A DNA stretch of 64,000 nucleotides from Streptomyces sp. R44. GTDB lineage: Bacteria > Actinomycetota > Actinomycetes > Streptomycetales > Streptomycetaceae. The notes below the pieces were generated by a model. It saw only the letters and a list, made by a program, of their open reading frames with translations. It was not told the DNA's origin and did no database searches. Below, piece after piece: positions 1 to 8,622 of the stretch (position 1 is its first letter; each line of letters opens with the position of its first letter). The position numbers and the translations under genes are program-made. The stretch covers positions 4,960,001 to 5,024,000 of the forward strand of contig NZ_CP163444.1 in NCBI RefSeq assembly GCF_041053105.1. Reading direction: 5' to 3'.

Positions 1-234
1 GCCCTGTGCCGCGAGCACTACGGCGAGGACTCGGCGATCGTCTTCGGCTGGGTCCTCGCCTCCCACCAGGTCGGCGCGGCGGCCGTCGCCTTCGCGGGCG
101 GCGTGGCACGTGACGTCTTCGGCACGTACGACGTCGTCTGGTACGCCTCCGGCGCCCTGTGCGCGGCGGCGGCCCTGATGGCCCTGGTCATCAGCCGACC
201 CCGGACGGAGCCGGTGTCCCTGGCAGGAGCATGA
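1..234 (+). CDS. MFS transporter, C-terminal fragment (5' end outside window)
   Basis: The first 77 codons are open in frame 1 and end at TGA 232-234, so this is the 3' end of a gene that starts to the left. The peptide has a Gly/Ala-rich membrane segment with a GWVLASHQVG motif, a short charged loop (ARDVFGTYD), a second hydrophobic segment and a polar tail. This resembles the last two helices of major facilitator superfamily transporters, where an 'xGxYxxxW' loop joins the final helices. The substrate cannot be judged from this fragment. The family call is by resemblance only. Confidence 0.6.
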   Translation, partial: ALCREHYGEDSAIVFGWVLASHQVGAAAVAFAGGVARDVFGTYDVVWYASGALCAAAALMALVISRPRTEPVSLAGA

Positions 235-257
235 TGACCGTCAGGGGGTGATCGCCG

Positions 258-767
258 ATGAGCGGTCCTGACGGCGGGCGGAGCTTTGCCCGGATGCTGA
301 GGGTCTCGACGCTGGCCCTGTGCCTGGAGGCCGGGGTGGCCCTGGCGGCGCTGATGACGGTCGGCCTGAGCATGGAGCCGGATCCGGGGGAGGACACCGG
401 CGGCGGCGGGATGCTCCTGATGGCGCTGCCGTTGCTGGCGGTGGCCGGAGTGCTCGCAGCCTTCGCGGTCTCCGCCGTCCTCGTCCTGCCCGTGGTGCTG
501 CTCGGCGAGGACCTGGGGGGCAGGTTCGGAGGCCGCCCCGTTTGGTGGCAGCTGTCCCTGGCGGCCCTCGCCGGGACCCTCCTCGCGCCGGTCGGCGGCG
601 TGTGGGGGTGGGTGGCGGGCGGTGCGGTGCTGGCCGTGGCGGCGCTCCTCACCCGCGCGGCGCGGCGGGGTTACTTCGTGGGGCTGCTTCTCTGGGGCAC
701 GTTGGCCGTCCTGACGGCCTTCCTGACGGGCGGTCTGATCGTGGACCTGAACCTCATCGACGCCTGA
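258..767 (+). CDS. Small integral membrane protein of unknown function
   Basis: A 169-residue protein starting at ATG 258, with a purine-rich AGGGGG about 8-13 bases upstream. Hydrophobic stretches lie near residues 15-38, 52-80, 92-125 and 137-160, so four membrane helices are likely. A short acidic/Gly loop (PDPGEDTGGGG) follows the first helix. I do not recognise a family. It follows the MFS gene by 23 bases and could share its transcript. An 8-bp inverted repeat, CCGTCAGG (238-245) and CCTGACGG (267-274), straddles the start codon and could fold in the mRNA. Third-position GC and hydrophobic pattern support real coding. Confidence 0.6.
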   Translation: MSGPDGGRSFARMLRVSTLALCLEAGVALAALMTVGLSMEPDPGEDTGGGGMLLMALPLLAVAGVLAAFAVSAVLVLPVVLLGEDLGGRFGGRPVWWQLSLAALAGTLLAPVGGVWGWVAGGAVLAVAALLTRAARRGYFVGLLLWGTLAVLTAFLTGGLIVDLNLIDA

Positions 768-780
768 CCCGCACGCCCCG

Positions 781-832
781 TGTGGGCAATCGTCCCGCAG
801 GGCGGGACGGGTGGGCACACGGGACGGCGCCC
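781..832 (+). repeat. Palindromic intergenic repeat, copy A
   Basis: About 52 bases beginning TGTGGGCAATCGTCCCGC. The core has an imperfect hairpin (CGTCCCGC/GCGGGACG) and ends with GGTGGGCACA followed by GGGACGGCGCCC. The reverse complement of the same unit lies at about 929-983, differing by a few bases and a one-base indel. This looks like a dispersed REP-like element; that it is multicopy in the genome is inferred. Confidence 0.6.
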
Positions 833-928
833 TTTCGCGGCGCCTCCGCGTTCCGCGCCCTGGCCCGCACCACCTTGCGCGGCGCACGACGTGGTGCGGG
901 TTCAGGCGCGGGAGCCTAGGCCCGGCAA

Positions 929-983
929 GGGGCGCCGTCCGTTGTGCCCACCCGTTCCGCCCCTGCGGAACGATTGCCCACAA
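929..983 (-). repeat. Palindromic intergenic repeat, copy B (inverted)
   Basis: Inverted counterpart of the repeat at 781-832. Its core CGTTCCGC/GCGGAACG keeps base pairing where copy A has CGTCCCGC/GCGGGACG, so the two copies show a compensatory change in the stem. The flank GGCGCCGTCC also matches copy A's GGACGGCGCC. Confidence 0.6.
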
Positions 984-1000
984 CGGGGTGGGCGCCGCCC

Positions 1001-1025
1001 CTTGCGGAACGCCTGCCCACAACGG
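1001..1025 (-). repeat. Partial third copy of the palindromic repeat
   Basis: TTGCGGAACGCCTGCCCACA at 1001-1020 followed by ACGGG matches one half of the repeat at 929-983. It lies directly against the stop codon of the flavin reductase gene (1027-1029). It may be a degraded or half element. Confidence 0.45.
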
Positions 1026-1026
1026 G

Positions 1027-1635
1027 CTACGCGCTGAAGCGGCCGAAGCGGCCCCGGTGGAACAGCAGCGGCTCGGACTCCTCCTCCGCGCCCAGGCTCT
1101 CCACCCGCCCCACCACGATCAGGTGGTCGCCCCCCGTGTGCACCGCCGTGATCGTGCAGTCGATCCAGGCGGGCGCGCCCGCGAGCCGCGGGGAGCCCGT
1201 CGACGGGGCCGGCCCCCACTCCACGCCCGCGAACTTGTCGGCGCCGCTCACCGCGAAGGACCGGCACAGTTCGACCTGCCCCGCGCCGAGGACGTTGACG
1301 CAGAAGGAGCCCGCCGCCGCGATCCGGGGCCAGGTGGTCGACGTCCGGGCGACCATGAAGGCGACCAGGGGCGGGTCGAGGGAGAGGGAGGCGAAGGACT
1401 GGCAGGCGAAGCCCGCAGGACCGTCCGCGTCGAGGGCCGTCACGATCGTGACGCCGCTGGCGAAGTGCCCGAGGACGCGGCGGAACTCGGCCGCGTCGAC
1501 GGGTGGCCGCTCGTCCTCCCGTACGGCGCGCAGCACCGGCCGGGGCAGTGGTTCCACGGCCGTCGGCGAACCGGCCGCTCTCAGGTGTCGGACGACGGTG
1601 GCCGCCATCCCCGCGTGTCCCATCACACCACTCAT
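1027..1635 (-). CDS. Flavin reductase family protein (FMN-binding split barrel)
   Basis: A 202-residue protein of the flavin reductase/DIM6-NTAB type, which uses NAD(P)H to supply reduced flavin to a partner monooxygenase. The core starts with FRRVLGHFASGVTIVT, followed by SLSLDPPLVAFMV, SFCVNVL, a KFAG segment and GDHLIVVGRVESL near the C-terminus, all in family order. About 45 residues precede the core. I chose ATG 1635. ATG 1623 and ATG 1608 are in frame and possible; 1608 would put the upstream operator (1641-1655) 33 bases from the start, as in the other operator-bearing genes of this window. A start further upstream would place the operator inside the gene. No partner oxygenase is adjacent. 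Confidence 0.8.
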   Translation of the reverse strand: MSGVMGHAGMAATVVRHLRAAGSPTAVEPLPRPVLRAVREDERPPVDAAEFRRVLGHFASGVTIVTALDADGPAGFACQSFASLSLDPPLVAFMVARTSTTWPRIAAAGSFCVNVLGAGQVELCRSFAVSGADKFAGVEWGPAPSTGSPRLAGAPAWIDCTITAVHTGGDHLIVVGRVESLGAEEESEPLLFHRGRFGRFSA

Positions 1636-1640
1636 TGAAA

Positions 1641-1655
1641 CTGACGGTGCGTCAG
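1641..1655. promoter_or_regulatory. Palindromic operator CTGACG-N3-CGTCAG, site 1
   Basis: CTGACGGTGCGTCAG is a perfect 6-bp inverted repeat with a 3-base spacer, just upstream of the flavin reductase gene. Flanks AA...AT are shared with the copies at 8475, 8499 and 9923. TetR-family regulators often use sites of this size; the regulator is not in the window. Confidence 0.65.
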
Positions 1656-1690
1656 ATGGGAAGCCCTCGGGGACGACGGCCACCGATCGC

Positions 1691-4600
1691 CTATCCGGCG
1701 ACCGTCACCGTGGCCCGGGTCCAGGCGACACCCGCCGTGTGCCCGGTCCGGTAGGCCGTCACGCGGACGGTGATCTTCAGCCCGCGCTGGGCCTTCGTCA
1801 GCAGGAACGTCGTCTTCGTGGCCCCGCTGATCGCCCGCCCGTTCGCGTACCACTGGTACGCGTACGAGGTCGGCGCCGGCGTCCACGTACCCCGGTTCAC
1901 GGTGAGCGTCCGCCCGACCCGGACCGTGCCCGTGACGTACGGAACGACCGTCGCCTTCGGCGCGAGACCCACGCCGACGGTGTACGCGCCCGTCGTGTAC
2001 GCCCCGTTCAGGTGCCCGGTCCGCAGCGCCGTCACGGTCACCGTCAGCTTCTTGCCGAGGACGGACGCGGCGGGCACGTACGAGACCCCGGTCGCCCCCG
2101 CGATCGCGACGCCGTTCGCCCGCCACTGGTAGGCGTACGAGGTCGGCGTCGGCGACCAGGTGCCGACGACCGCGGTCACCTTGCTCCCGACCCGCACGGT
2201 CCCGGAGACGGACGGCACCTTGGTGGGCTGGGGCGCGAGGCCCTTCACCACCACGGCGGCACTCGTCGCCGTGACGACGGGATGCCCGGCCTTCCGCGCG
2301 GTCACGGCCACGGACAGCTGCTTGCCCTGGAGCGCGGCGGGGATCGTGTACGTGGACGCCGTGGCTCCGGCGATCGCGACCCCGTCGGCCCGCCACTGGT
2401 ACGCGTACGACTCCGGCGCAGGCGACCAGGTCCCGGCGTTCGCCGTGACCTTCCCGCCGATCACGGCGGTGCCGGCGACGACGGGGGCGACCGTGGTGTG
2501 GAGGGGGGCGATGACGGTGACGGTGCCGAGGGAGTACCGCTCGCCGTCGTGCGTGAGCACGCTCAGGCTCAGCGCGGTGCGCGGGGCGCTCGTCAGGTCC
2601 AGGGAGACCTCCATGCCCCGCCGGTCGGGCGTGACGGAGACGGTCGTCGACCGGGCGCGGTAGGTGCCGCCGGCGACCTCGACCACGTCCTTCTCGTGCA
2701 GCGCGGCTCCGGTGACCTTCATCGTGATCGTCCCGGCGCCGACGGTGCCGGGGCCGACGGCGGTGACCGTGCGGGTCACGGTGCCGCAGCCGTACGGGCA
2801 GTACGCCGTGGCCTGTACGTCGGTCGGGGCCTGCGCGGGAATCGACGGCAGCCCGATCACGAGGGTCGTCGGCCGGGGGTCGCCGCCGTAACTGTCCTCG
2901 GACGGCACGCTGCAGCTGTAGTACCCGCTGCTGGTCCGGTCGCAGACGCTCTGGCCGGCCGTCCCGTCGTACAGCCACGGCGTCGGCGACTTCAAGCGTT
3001 CGAGCGCGGGCGCGAACGACAGCTTGAGCCAGTCGTACGACGCCGTCGGGAGCACCGCGCACAGCGCCGGCTTCTGCTCGCTCAGCGTTCCGGCGAGCGG
3101 CCCGAAGCCGTAGGTGACGTCCGGAACCCTGACGCACTCGGGTGCGGGCCCGGTGGCCGTGCCGATGCGGAGGGCGTCGAAGCGGTAGGCGGGGGCGGTG
3201 GTGTCACCCGTGCCGACCTCGACGATCGCCTGGTAGCCGGTGGACCCGGTGACGGCGCAGCCCGAAGCGAAGTCCTCGCACGCGGCCTCGCCGTTCGCGT
3301 CGTACACCCCGAATCCGGTCGCGCGCCCCGCCGCCGTGTACCGGACGTTCAGGTGCAGGGTGTCCCGCGCGTCGGCCGTGGTCACCCGGTGGCACAGGAG
3401 CGTGCCGGGCTCGGCCGGGACACCCTCCGGGGAGGGGGCGCCCACCGCCGTGGCGGGGGTCTCCACACAGCCGCGTGCGGTGCCGGTGACGTCCCGGCGG
3501 GTGAGGGTGTGCTCGGCGGGCCTGCCGTCGCCCTGGACGAGGACCGTGTACGAGAGGCCGGGGACCAGGACGCAGTCCAGCAGGTTCTCCCCGTACGCCT
3601 GGTCGGCGCAGGCCTGCTCGCCGTGCTCGTCGAGGACGCTGATGTCGAGGGCCCGGCTGGCACCCGACACGGGGGCGAGGGTCATCAGCTCGTGCGCGGA
3701 GTGGTCGTCCGCGGGGATCGTCAGGCAGTCGGCGAAGACGTCGACGCCGGTGCTCAGGGTCGCCCGGGCCGAGTCCGTGCCGAAGTCGCCCGCGGGGAAG
3801 GCCCGGCAGTCGCTCGGCGCGTCCGTGCGGCGGACGACGAGTGCGTAGGAGCCGGTGGCCGCGCTCACGTATCCCCTGTTCACGATGGCGCGGTAGGGGG
3901 CCGTGCCGCCGAGGACGCAGGTGCCCGCGGCCAGTACCGCATCGGACCAGCAGAGCGTGGTGCCGGTGGCGTCGAGGACCGTGAAGCCGCCGGGCTTCAC
4001 GCCGTCGGCGGAGGTGGCTGCCAGGATCGCCACGTGGGCGCCCTGCGGCACGGGCAGGTTCACGCAGTCGACCTCGGCGGGCGCGGTGAAGGAGCCCTGA
4101 TGGGGCCGGCCGAGCGACACGTCCTCGCAGCCCTCCGCGGCGGAGGTCCGGTCGAGGATCCGCACGGTGTCGCTGGTGACCAGGGTGTACGTGACGCCTG
4201 CGGTGAGCGTGCAGGAGACCAGATACTGGCAGATCCGTCCGTTCGGCCCGTAGATGCCGATCTCGCCGATGCCGCCGGACGCCGTGCGGCTCTCCAGCCC
4301 GTACGCGCTCGTCGCGGTCGGCGTGAAGGTCTTGCACTCGGCCGGGGGCGAGACCTCGGCGGGCGCGGAACCGTAGGGCGTCACGCCGACGACCGCGCAT
4401 CCCGTCGGGTGGGAGAGCTGCCGGACCGTCAGGGTGTACGGGACGGGGTAGACGCCGGCGTTGGGGTCGAGGTGCGCGAGGACGCGGTAGCCGCCGACCC
4501 CGGCGGGCAGGACGCAGTCGTAGCCGACGCTGCAGAGCCACTTGCCCGTGTCGTCGGTGATCCACGCGCTGACGTTGGCGGAAGCGCGCGGCCCGAGGGC

Positions 4601-5314
4601 CGTCTTGACCAGCTCGCCCTGAGCGGCGGTGAAGGGGTGGCAGACCACGCCGAGGTCACCGGAGGAGGTCCCGGTCACCGGGGCCGTGCCGAAAGCGGTG
4701 TCGGCGGGGGCGGAGCAGCCGGGGCCCGCCATCAGCGGGACGACCGCGACCTGAGCGCTCGTCGAGCCACCACGGGTGAGGTCGAGCGTGTACGTGCCGG
4801 CGGCGAGCTCGCAGGGGCTGCTGGTCAGCTCGGGGCAGGCGACACGTGTTCCGCCGGAGAGGAACGTGATGTTCCCGATCCCGCCTTCCACGAGCACCCG
4901 GTGCAGGCCCGGCTTCTCCACGGTGACCGTGAAGCAGGCGTGGCCGTCCGGGCCCACCACGAACGGGCGGGACGCGTCGCCGGGGCCGTTCAGCGGGGCG
5001 AGGGGCAGGGCGGGGCAGGGATCGGCCGTCGGGGCCGGTGTCGGTTCGACCGTCGGTGTCGGTTCGACCGTCGGTGTCGGCGCGGGCGTCGGGTCCGTCG
5101 TGGGATCCGGCGTGGGCTCCATGGTGGGATCCGGCGTGGGATCCGTGGTGGGATCCGGCGTGGGCTCGGACACCACCGAGGGCGTCGACGACGCCGCCAG
5201 CGCCGTGCCCGTCGGGAGCAGGGGGCCCAGGAGGGCCGTCAGCAGGGCGGGAACCAGAAGAAGGGATCTTCCGGATCTTCGTGATCTTTTGCGCGAGCGC
5301 GCGGAGTTGGGCAT
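1691..5314 (-). CDS. Large secreted protein: Pro/Thr linker, Cys-containing repeats, three C-terminal Ig-like repeats
   Basis: A 1207-residue exported protein. It starts at ATG 5314 behind GGGGGGAACGGA. An Arg-rich n-region, hydrophobic core and ALAAS cleavage site form a signal peptide (about 1-42). A Pro/Thr/Asp linker built from TPDPT repeats follows to about residue 97. Next come about seven modules of roughly 100 residues, each with up to four Cys and a 'vxDxxGxxxC...C.L..G..Y' pattern. The C-terminus carries three copies of an approximately 88-residue Ig-like repeat with GTWxPxPxSYAYQWxxxG. There is no LPXTG motif or lipobox, so release into the medium or non-covalent wall attachment is likely. 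Function is unknown; adhesion or matrix roles are guesses. Confidence 0.8.
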   Translation of the reverse strand: MPNSARSRKRSRRSGRSLLLVPALLTALLGPLLPTGTALAASSTPSVVSEPTPDPTTDPTPDPTMEPTPDPTTDPTPAPTPTVEPTPTVEPTPAPTADPCPALPLAPLNGPGDASRPFVVGPDGHACFTVTVEKPGLHRVLVEGGIGNITFLSGGTRVACPELTSSPCELAAGTYTLDLTRGGSTSAQVAVVPLMAGPGCSAPADTAFGTAPVTGTSSGDLGVVCHPFTAAQGELVKTALGPRASANVSAWITDDTGKWLCSVGYDCVLPAGVGGYRVLAHLDPNAGVYPVPYTLTVRQLSHPTGCAVVGVTPYGSAPAEVSPPAECKTFTPTATSAYGLESRTASGGIGEIGIYGPNGRICQYLVSCTLTAGVTYTLVTSDTVRILDRTSAAEGCEDVSLGRPHQGSFTAPAEVDCVNLPVPQGAHVAILAATSADGVKPGGFTVLDATGTTLCWSDAVLAAGTCVLGGTAPYRAIVNRGYVSAATGSYALVVRRTDAPSDCRAFPAGDFGTDSARATLSTGVDVFADCLTIPADDHSAHELMTLAPVSGASRALDISVLDEHGEQACADQAYGENLLDCVLVPGLSYTVLVQGDGRPAEHTLTRRDVTGTARGCVETPATAVGAPSPEGVPAEPGTLLCHRVTTADARDTLHLNVRYTAAGRATGFGVYDANGEAACEDFASGCAVTGSTGYQAIVEVGTGDTTAPAYRFDALRIGTATGPAPECVRVPDVTYGFGPLAGTLSEQKPALCAVLPTASYDWLKLSFAPALERLKSPTPWLYDGTAGQSVCDRTSSGYYSCSVPSEDSYGGDPRPTTLVIGLPSIPAQAPTDVQATAYCPYGCGTVTRTVTAVGPGTVGAGTITMKVTGAALHEKDVVEVAGGTYRARSTTVSVTPDRRGMEVSLDLTSAPRTALSLSVLTHDGERYSLGTVTVIAPLHTTVAPVVAGTAVIGGKVTANAGTWSPAPESYAYQWRADGVAIAGATASTYTIPAALQGKQLSVAVTARKAGHPVVTATSAAVVVKGLAPQPTKVPSVSGTVRVGSKVTAVVGTWSPTPTSYAYQWRANGVAIAGATGVSYVPAASVLGKKLTVTVTALRTGHLNGAYTTGAYTVGVGLAPKATVVPYVTGTVRVGRTLTVNRGTWTPAPTSYAYQWYANGRAISGATKTTFLLTKAQRGLKITVRVTAYRTGHTAGVAWTRATVTVAG

Positions 5315-5383
5315 TCCGTTCCCCCCGGAGCGGTGTGTGGCATATGCGGGCCACACTCTAGGGTTCCGGTACGACAGCCTCCG

Positions 5384-6208
5384 CTACCGCCCCTCGTACC
5401 GCGCCTCCCGCCGCTCCACGAAGCTCGCCACGCCCTCCTGGGCGTCCCTCGTCGTCATGTTGATCTCCTGGGCCGACGCCTCCGCCGCGAAGGCGACGGT
5501 GCGGTCCACGTCCAGGGAGGCGTTGACCAGTTGTTTCGTGAGGGTCAGGGCCCGTGTCGGGCCCTGGGCGAGGCGTTCGGCCCATTCCCGGGCCGTCTTC
5601 GGCAGCTCCTCGGCCGGGACGACCCGGTTCACCAGGCCCATGCCGAGCGCCTCCGTCGCCGACACCGCATCGCCGAAGAACATCAGCTCCTTCGCCCGCT
5701 GCGGCCCGATCAGCCGGGGGAGCAGGTACGCGCCGCCGCCGTCGGGGACCAGGCCCCGGCGGACGAACACCTCGATGAAGCGTGCCGAGTCCGCCGCGAG
5801 CACCAGGTCGCAGGCGAGGGCGAGGTGGGCCCCGATCCCGGCCGCCGTCCCGTTCACCGCCGCGATCACCGGCTTCTCGCAGTCCAGTACGGCGGAGATG
5901 AAGCGCTGCGCGCCGAGCCGGATCATCCGCGCCACGTCCCCGGCCACCCTCCCCCGGCCTCCGGCCGGGGGGACCCCCATCTCGCTTCGCTCGCCCGTCG
6001 ACGGCGCGCCCCGCAGGTCCGCGCCCGCGCAGAAGCCGCGGCCGGTGGCCGTCACCACCACACAGCGCACCTCCGGGTCGGCGGAGGCGTCCGCGAGCAG
6101 GGCGATGATCCGCTCCCGCTGGTCCCAGGTGACCGCGTTCATCGCCTCGGGGCGGTTGAGCGTGATCCATGAGACGCCGTTCTCGACGGTGTGCAGGACG
6201 TCGGACAC
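5384..6208 (-). CDS. Enoyl-CoA hydratase/isomerase family protein
   Basis: A 274-residue crotonase-fold protein expected to hydrate or isomerise enoyl-CoA thioesters. Family features in order: NRPEAMNAV near residue 18, the oxyanion-hole segment GRGFCAGADLRG, and the second segment AVNGTAAGIGAHLALACDLVLAA followed by FVRRGLVPDGG, where the catalytic Glu of classical hydratases is not obvious. Start is GTG 6208, with AGGAG five bases upstream overlapping the stop of the acyl-CoA synthetase gene (8 bases between genes). The two are almost certainly co-transcribed and share the double operator upstream of 8439. Exact substrate unknown. Confidence 0.88.
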   Translation of the reverse strand: MSDVLHTVENGVSWITLNRPEAMNAVTWDQRERIIALLADASADPEVRCVVVTATGRGFCAGADLRGAPSTGERSEMGVPPAGGRGRVAGDVARMIRLGAQRFISAVLDCEKPVIAAVNGTAAGIGAHLALACDLVLAADSARFIEVFVRRGLVPDGGGAYLLPRLIGPQRAKELMFFGDAVSATEALGMGLVNRVVPAEELPKTAREWAERLAQGPTRALTLTKQLVNASLDVDRTVAFAAEASAQEINMTTRDAQEGVASFVERREARYEGR

Positions 6209-6216
6209 AGGAGCTC

Positions 6217-8439
6217 CTATCGGCAGACCGCGAGGGCGTCCAGGGCCACCGCCCCCTGCCCGCGCGGCAGCACCATCAGCGGGTTGATGTCCAGTTCGGC
6301 GAGGTCGCCGTCGAGTTCGAGGGCCATTCGCTGGACCCGGAGCACGACCTCGACGAGCGCGTCGACGTCGGCCGGCGGGGCGCCGCGTACGCCGTCGAGC
6401 AGGGCCCGGCCGCGCAGTTCGCCGAGCATCGAGCGGGCCTCGTGCTCCCCGAAGGGCGGGACGCGGACGGCGGTGTCGTTCAGGACCTCGACGAGGACGC
6501 CGCCGAGGCCCACGGTGACCGTCGGGCCGAAGAGTTCGTCGTGGGTCACGCCCACCACCATCTCGACCCCGCGCCCGACCATCTGGCAGACGAGGATGCC
6601 GTCGAGGTCCACCGACTCGTACCGGGCGATGTCCGTCAGCTCGCGGTAGGCGTCCCTCACCTGGCTCGCCGAGGTCAGGCCGACCTTCACCAGGCCCAGC
6701 TCCGTCTTGTGCGCGAGCTGGGCGCCCGAGGCCTTCATCACGACCGGGTAGCCGACGAGCCCGGCGGCCCGGACGGCCGCCGCGGCGCTCGTCACGAGCT
6801 GCTCGCGCGGCACCCGTATCCCGTACGCCCGGAGCAGCTGCTTCGCCGCGTGCTCGCTGAGCCGCCGGCCGGGGCGCAGGAGGGCCTGGGCCTTGCGCAG
6901 GGACGGGGAGGGGGTGCGGGGGGCCTCGTCGAAGGGGGAGCGGTAGGCGGCGGTGAAGCGGTGGTGGTCGAGATAGGCCTTCACGGCCCCGATGCAGTTG
7001 GAGAAGGTACGGAAGGTGGCGACGCGCGAGGAGCCGAGGAGGGTCGTGCGGTACGCCTCCTCCGTGCCGACGGGGGAGCCCCAGACCACGCACACCAGCT
7101 TGTCGGTGGCCTCGGCGGCGTCGACGAGGTCCTGGGCGAGCTTGTCGCTCATCGGGGGGAAGGGGCCGGTGATGGGACAGATCAGCACCCCGACCGACGG
7201 ATCGGCGAGGATCGCGTCGATGATCTTCCGGCCGCGCCAGTCGCCCACCGGGTGCCCGCCGTTGTCGACGGGGTTGGCGACGTTCAGGTAGTCCGGGATC
7301 CACTGGTGGAGTTCGTCCTGCTTGGCCTGCGGGAGCACCGGCAGGGAGAGGCCGGCCGCCGTGGCCAGGTCGGCGAAGTGGGCTCCCGTACCGCCGGAGA
7401 TGGAGTAGACGACGACGCCGTCGGCGACCGGCCGGCGCGCGCGGGCGAGGAGGGCCGAGGTGTCCTGGAGCTGGTCGAGCCCGTCGACCCGGATCACCCC
7501 GTACTGCCGCATGGCCGCGTCGACGACCCGGTCGGCGCCGGTGAGCTTCCCGGTGTGGGAGGCGGCGGTGCGGGCGCCGGTCTCGGTGCGGCCGACCTTC
7601 ACGGCGACGACGGGGACGCCCTCGCGCGCGGCCCGGTCGGCGGCGAGGAGGAAGGAGCGGCCGTCCTTGAGCCCCTCGACGTAGCAGGCGATGGCCCCGA
7701 CCTCGGGGCGTCCGGCGAAGTACGAGAGGAAGTCGGCGGTCTCCAGGTCGGCCTCGTTGCCGGTGGGCGCCCAGTGGGAGAGGCGGACGCCGAGCTCCTG
7801 GAGGGTGAAGACGGGCCGTCCCTGGTGGCCGGACTGGGTGATGAGGGCGACGGCGGGGCCTTCGAGGTCGTCGCGGAAGCGCTCGAAGGCGTTGAGGTTG
7901 GTGTTGGGGCCGAGGAGGCGGAGCCCGGAGCGGCGGACGGCGGCGGCGAGGCGTTCCTGTGCGGCGGCGCCGGTCTCGCCGGTCTCGGCGAAGCCGGAGG
8001 CGAAGGCGACGGCGAACTTCACCTTGGTCTCGGCGAGTTCCTCGATCACGGGGAGCGGGTCGGCGACGAGGAGGACGGCGAGGTCCACGGGTTCGGCGAG
8101 CGCGCCGACGGAGGGCACGCAGTCGATCCCGAAGACGCTCGTACGCGTCGGGTGGACGGGCACGAGCCGGGCGCCGACCCGTTCGGCCCAGGCGAGCAGC
8201 TGCCGGGTGATGCCGGTGTTGGGCCGTCCCTCGGCGTCGGAGGCGCCGATCACCGCGACGGACTCGGGCCGGAAGAACCGGTCGAGGTCGGGGACGGGCA
8301 GGTGCAGGGGCCGCCCGCTGACGTCCAGGTCGCCGGCGACGGCGGTGACGCCGTGCACGGCGTCCCTGGGTGTCTCTCCGCAGGCGACCACGCGGGCGCG
8401 GAGATCGGTGGTGAAGGTGCCGTGAGTCGATCCGAGCAT
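6217..8439 (-). CDS. Acyl-CoA synthetase (NDP-forming), fused alpha/beta subunits
   Basis: A 740-residue protein of the ADP-forming acetyl/acyl-CoA ligase superfamily. The N-terminal CoA-binding domain begins at FFRPESVAVIGASDAEG. Succinyl-CoA-ligase-like domains follow, with an ASHTGKLTGADRVVDAAM segment whose His is the likely phosphorylated residue. A C-terminal ATP-grasp domain contains GYPVVMKASGAQLAHKTELG and ends LDINPLMVLPRG. Such enzymes interconvert acyl-CoA + NDP + Pi with acid + CoA + NTP. Start is ATG 8439 behind GGTGGAGCGG. It is the first gene of a two-gene unit with the enoyl-CoA hydratase, so catabolism of a carboxylic acid is likely; the acid is not identifiable. Confidence 0.88.
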   Translation of the reverse strand: MLGSTHGTFTTDLRARVVACGETPRDAVHGVTAVAGDLDVSGRPLHLPVPDLDRFFRPESVAVIGASDAEGRPNTGITRQLLAWAERVGARLVPVHPTRTSVFGIDCVPSVGALAEPVDLAVLLVADPLPVIEELAETKVKFAVAFASGFAETGETGAAAQERLAAAVRRSGLRLLGPNTNLNAFERFRDDLEGPAVALITQSGHQGRPVFTLQELGVRLSHWAPTGNEADLETADFLSYFAGRPEVGAIACYVEGLKDGRSFLLAADRAAREGVPVVAVKVGRTETGARTAASHTGKLTGADRVVDAAMRQYGVIRVDGLDQLQDTSALLARARRPVADGVVVYSISGGTGAHFADLATAAGLSLPVLPQAKQDELHQWIPDYLNVANPVDNGGHPVGDWRGRKIIDAILADPSVGVLICPITGPFPPMSDKLAQDLVDAAEATDKLVCVVWGSPVGTEEAYRTTLLGSSRVATFRTFSNCIGAVKAYLDHHRFTAAYRSPFDEAPRTPSPSLRKAQALLRPGRRLSEHAAKQLLRAYGIRVPREQLVTSAAAAVRAAGLVGYPVVMKASGAQLAHKTELGLVKVGLTSASQVRDAYRELTDIARYESVDLDGILVCQMVGRGVEMVVGVTHDELFGPTVTVGLGGVLVEVLNDTAVRVPPFGEHEARSMLGELRGRALLDGVRGAPPADVDALVEVVLRVQRMALELDGDLAELDINPLMVLPRGQGAVALDALAVCR

Positions 8440-8474
8440 CGTTCCGCTCCACCCTTCCGCCCAAGACAGATGAC

Positions 8475-8489
8475 CTGACGTTCAGTCAG
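8475..8489. promoter_or_regulatory. Palindromic operator, site 2a
   Basis: CTGACGTTCAGTCAG, followed by AT. Same family as sites at 1641 and 9923, with one arm base changed. It lies 36 bases upstream of the acyl-CoA synthetase start and 24 bases (centre to centre) from site 2b, a spacing near two helical turns. Confidence 0.6.
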
Positions 8490-8498
8490 ATTACAGAA

Positions 8499-8513
8499 CT
8501 GACGGGTAGTCAG
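8499..8513. promoter_or_regulatory. Palindromic operator, site 2b
   Basis: CTGACGGGTAGTCAG, preceded by AA as at the other sites. With site 2a it makes a tandem pair in front of the acyl-CoA synthetase/enoyl-CoA hydratase unit. Confidence 0.55.
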
Positions 8514-8580
8514 GAATAGGCGTGCGTGGAGGGGATTCACGGGCTCGCGCACCGGGACCGGCTCTCCGGCCACTGACCCG

Positions 8581-8618
8581 CCGGCCCTCCGGCTCCCCTC
8601 GGGGCGCCGGAGGGCCGG
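8581..8618 (-). terminator. Rho-independent terminator-like hairpin after the FAD monooxygenase gene
   Basis: Perfect 13-bp stem (8581-8593 with 8606-8618) and a 12-base loop, starting 5 bases past the monooxygenase stop codon. There is no clear T-run, which is common in GC-rich actinobacteria. Confidence 0.6.
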
Positions 8619-8622
8619 GCGC

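Noticed and set aside
944..5284. Long open frame on the plus strand (about 1446 codons) opposite the secreted repeat protein
   Set aside because: It is the antisense shadow of a high-GC gene: Arg/Gly/Ala-rich, no domain pattern, and the minus strand has a signal peptide, ribosome site and repeated domains.
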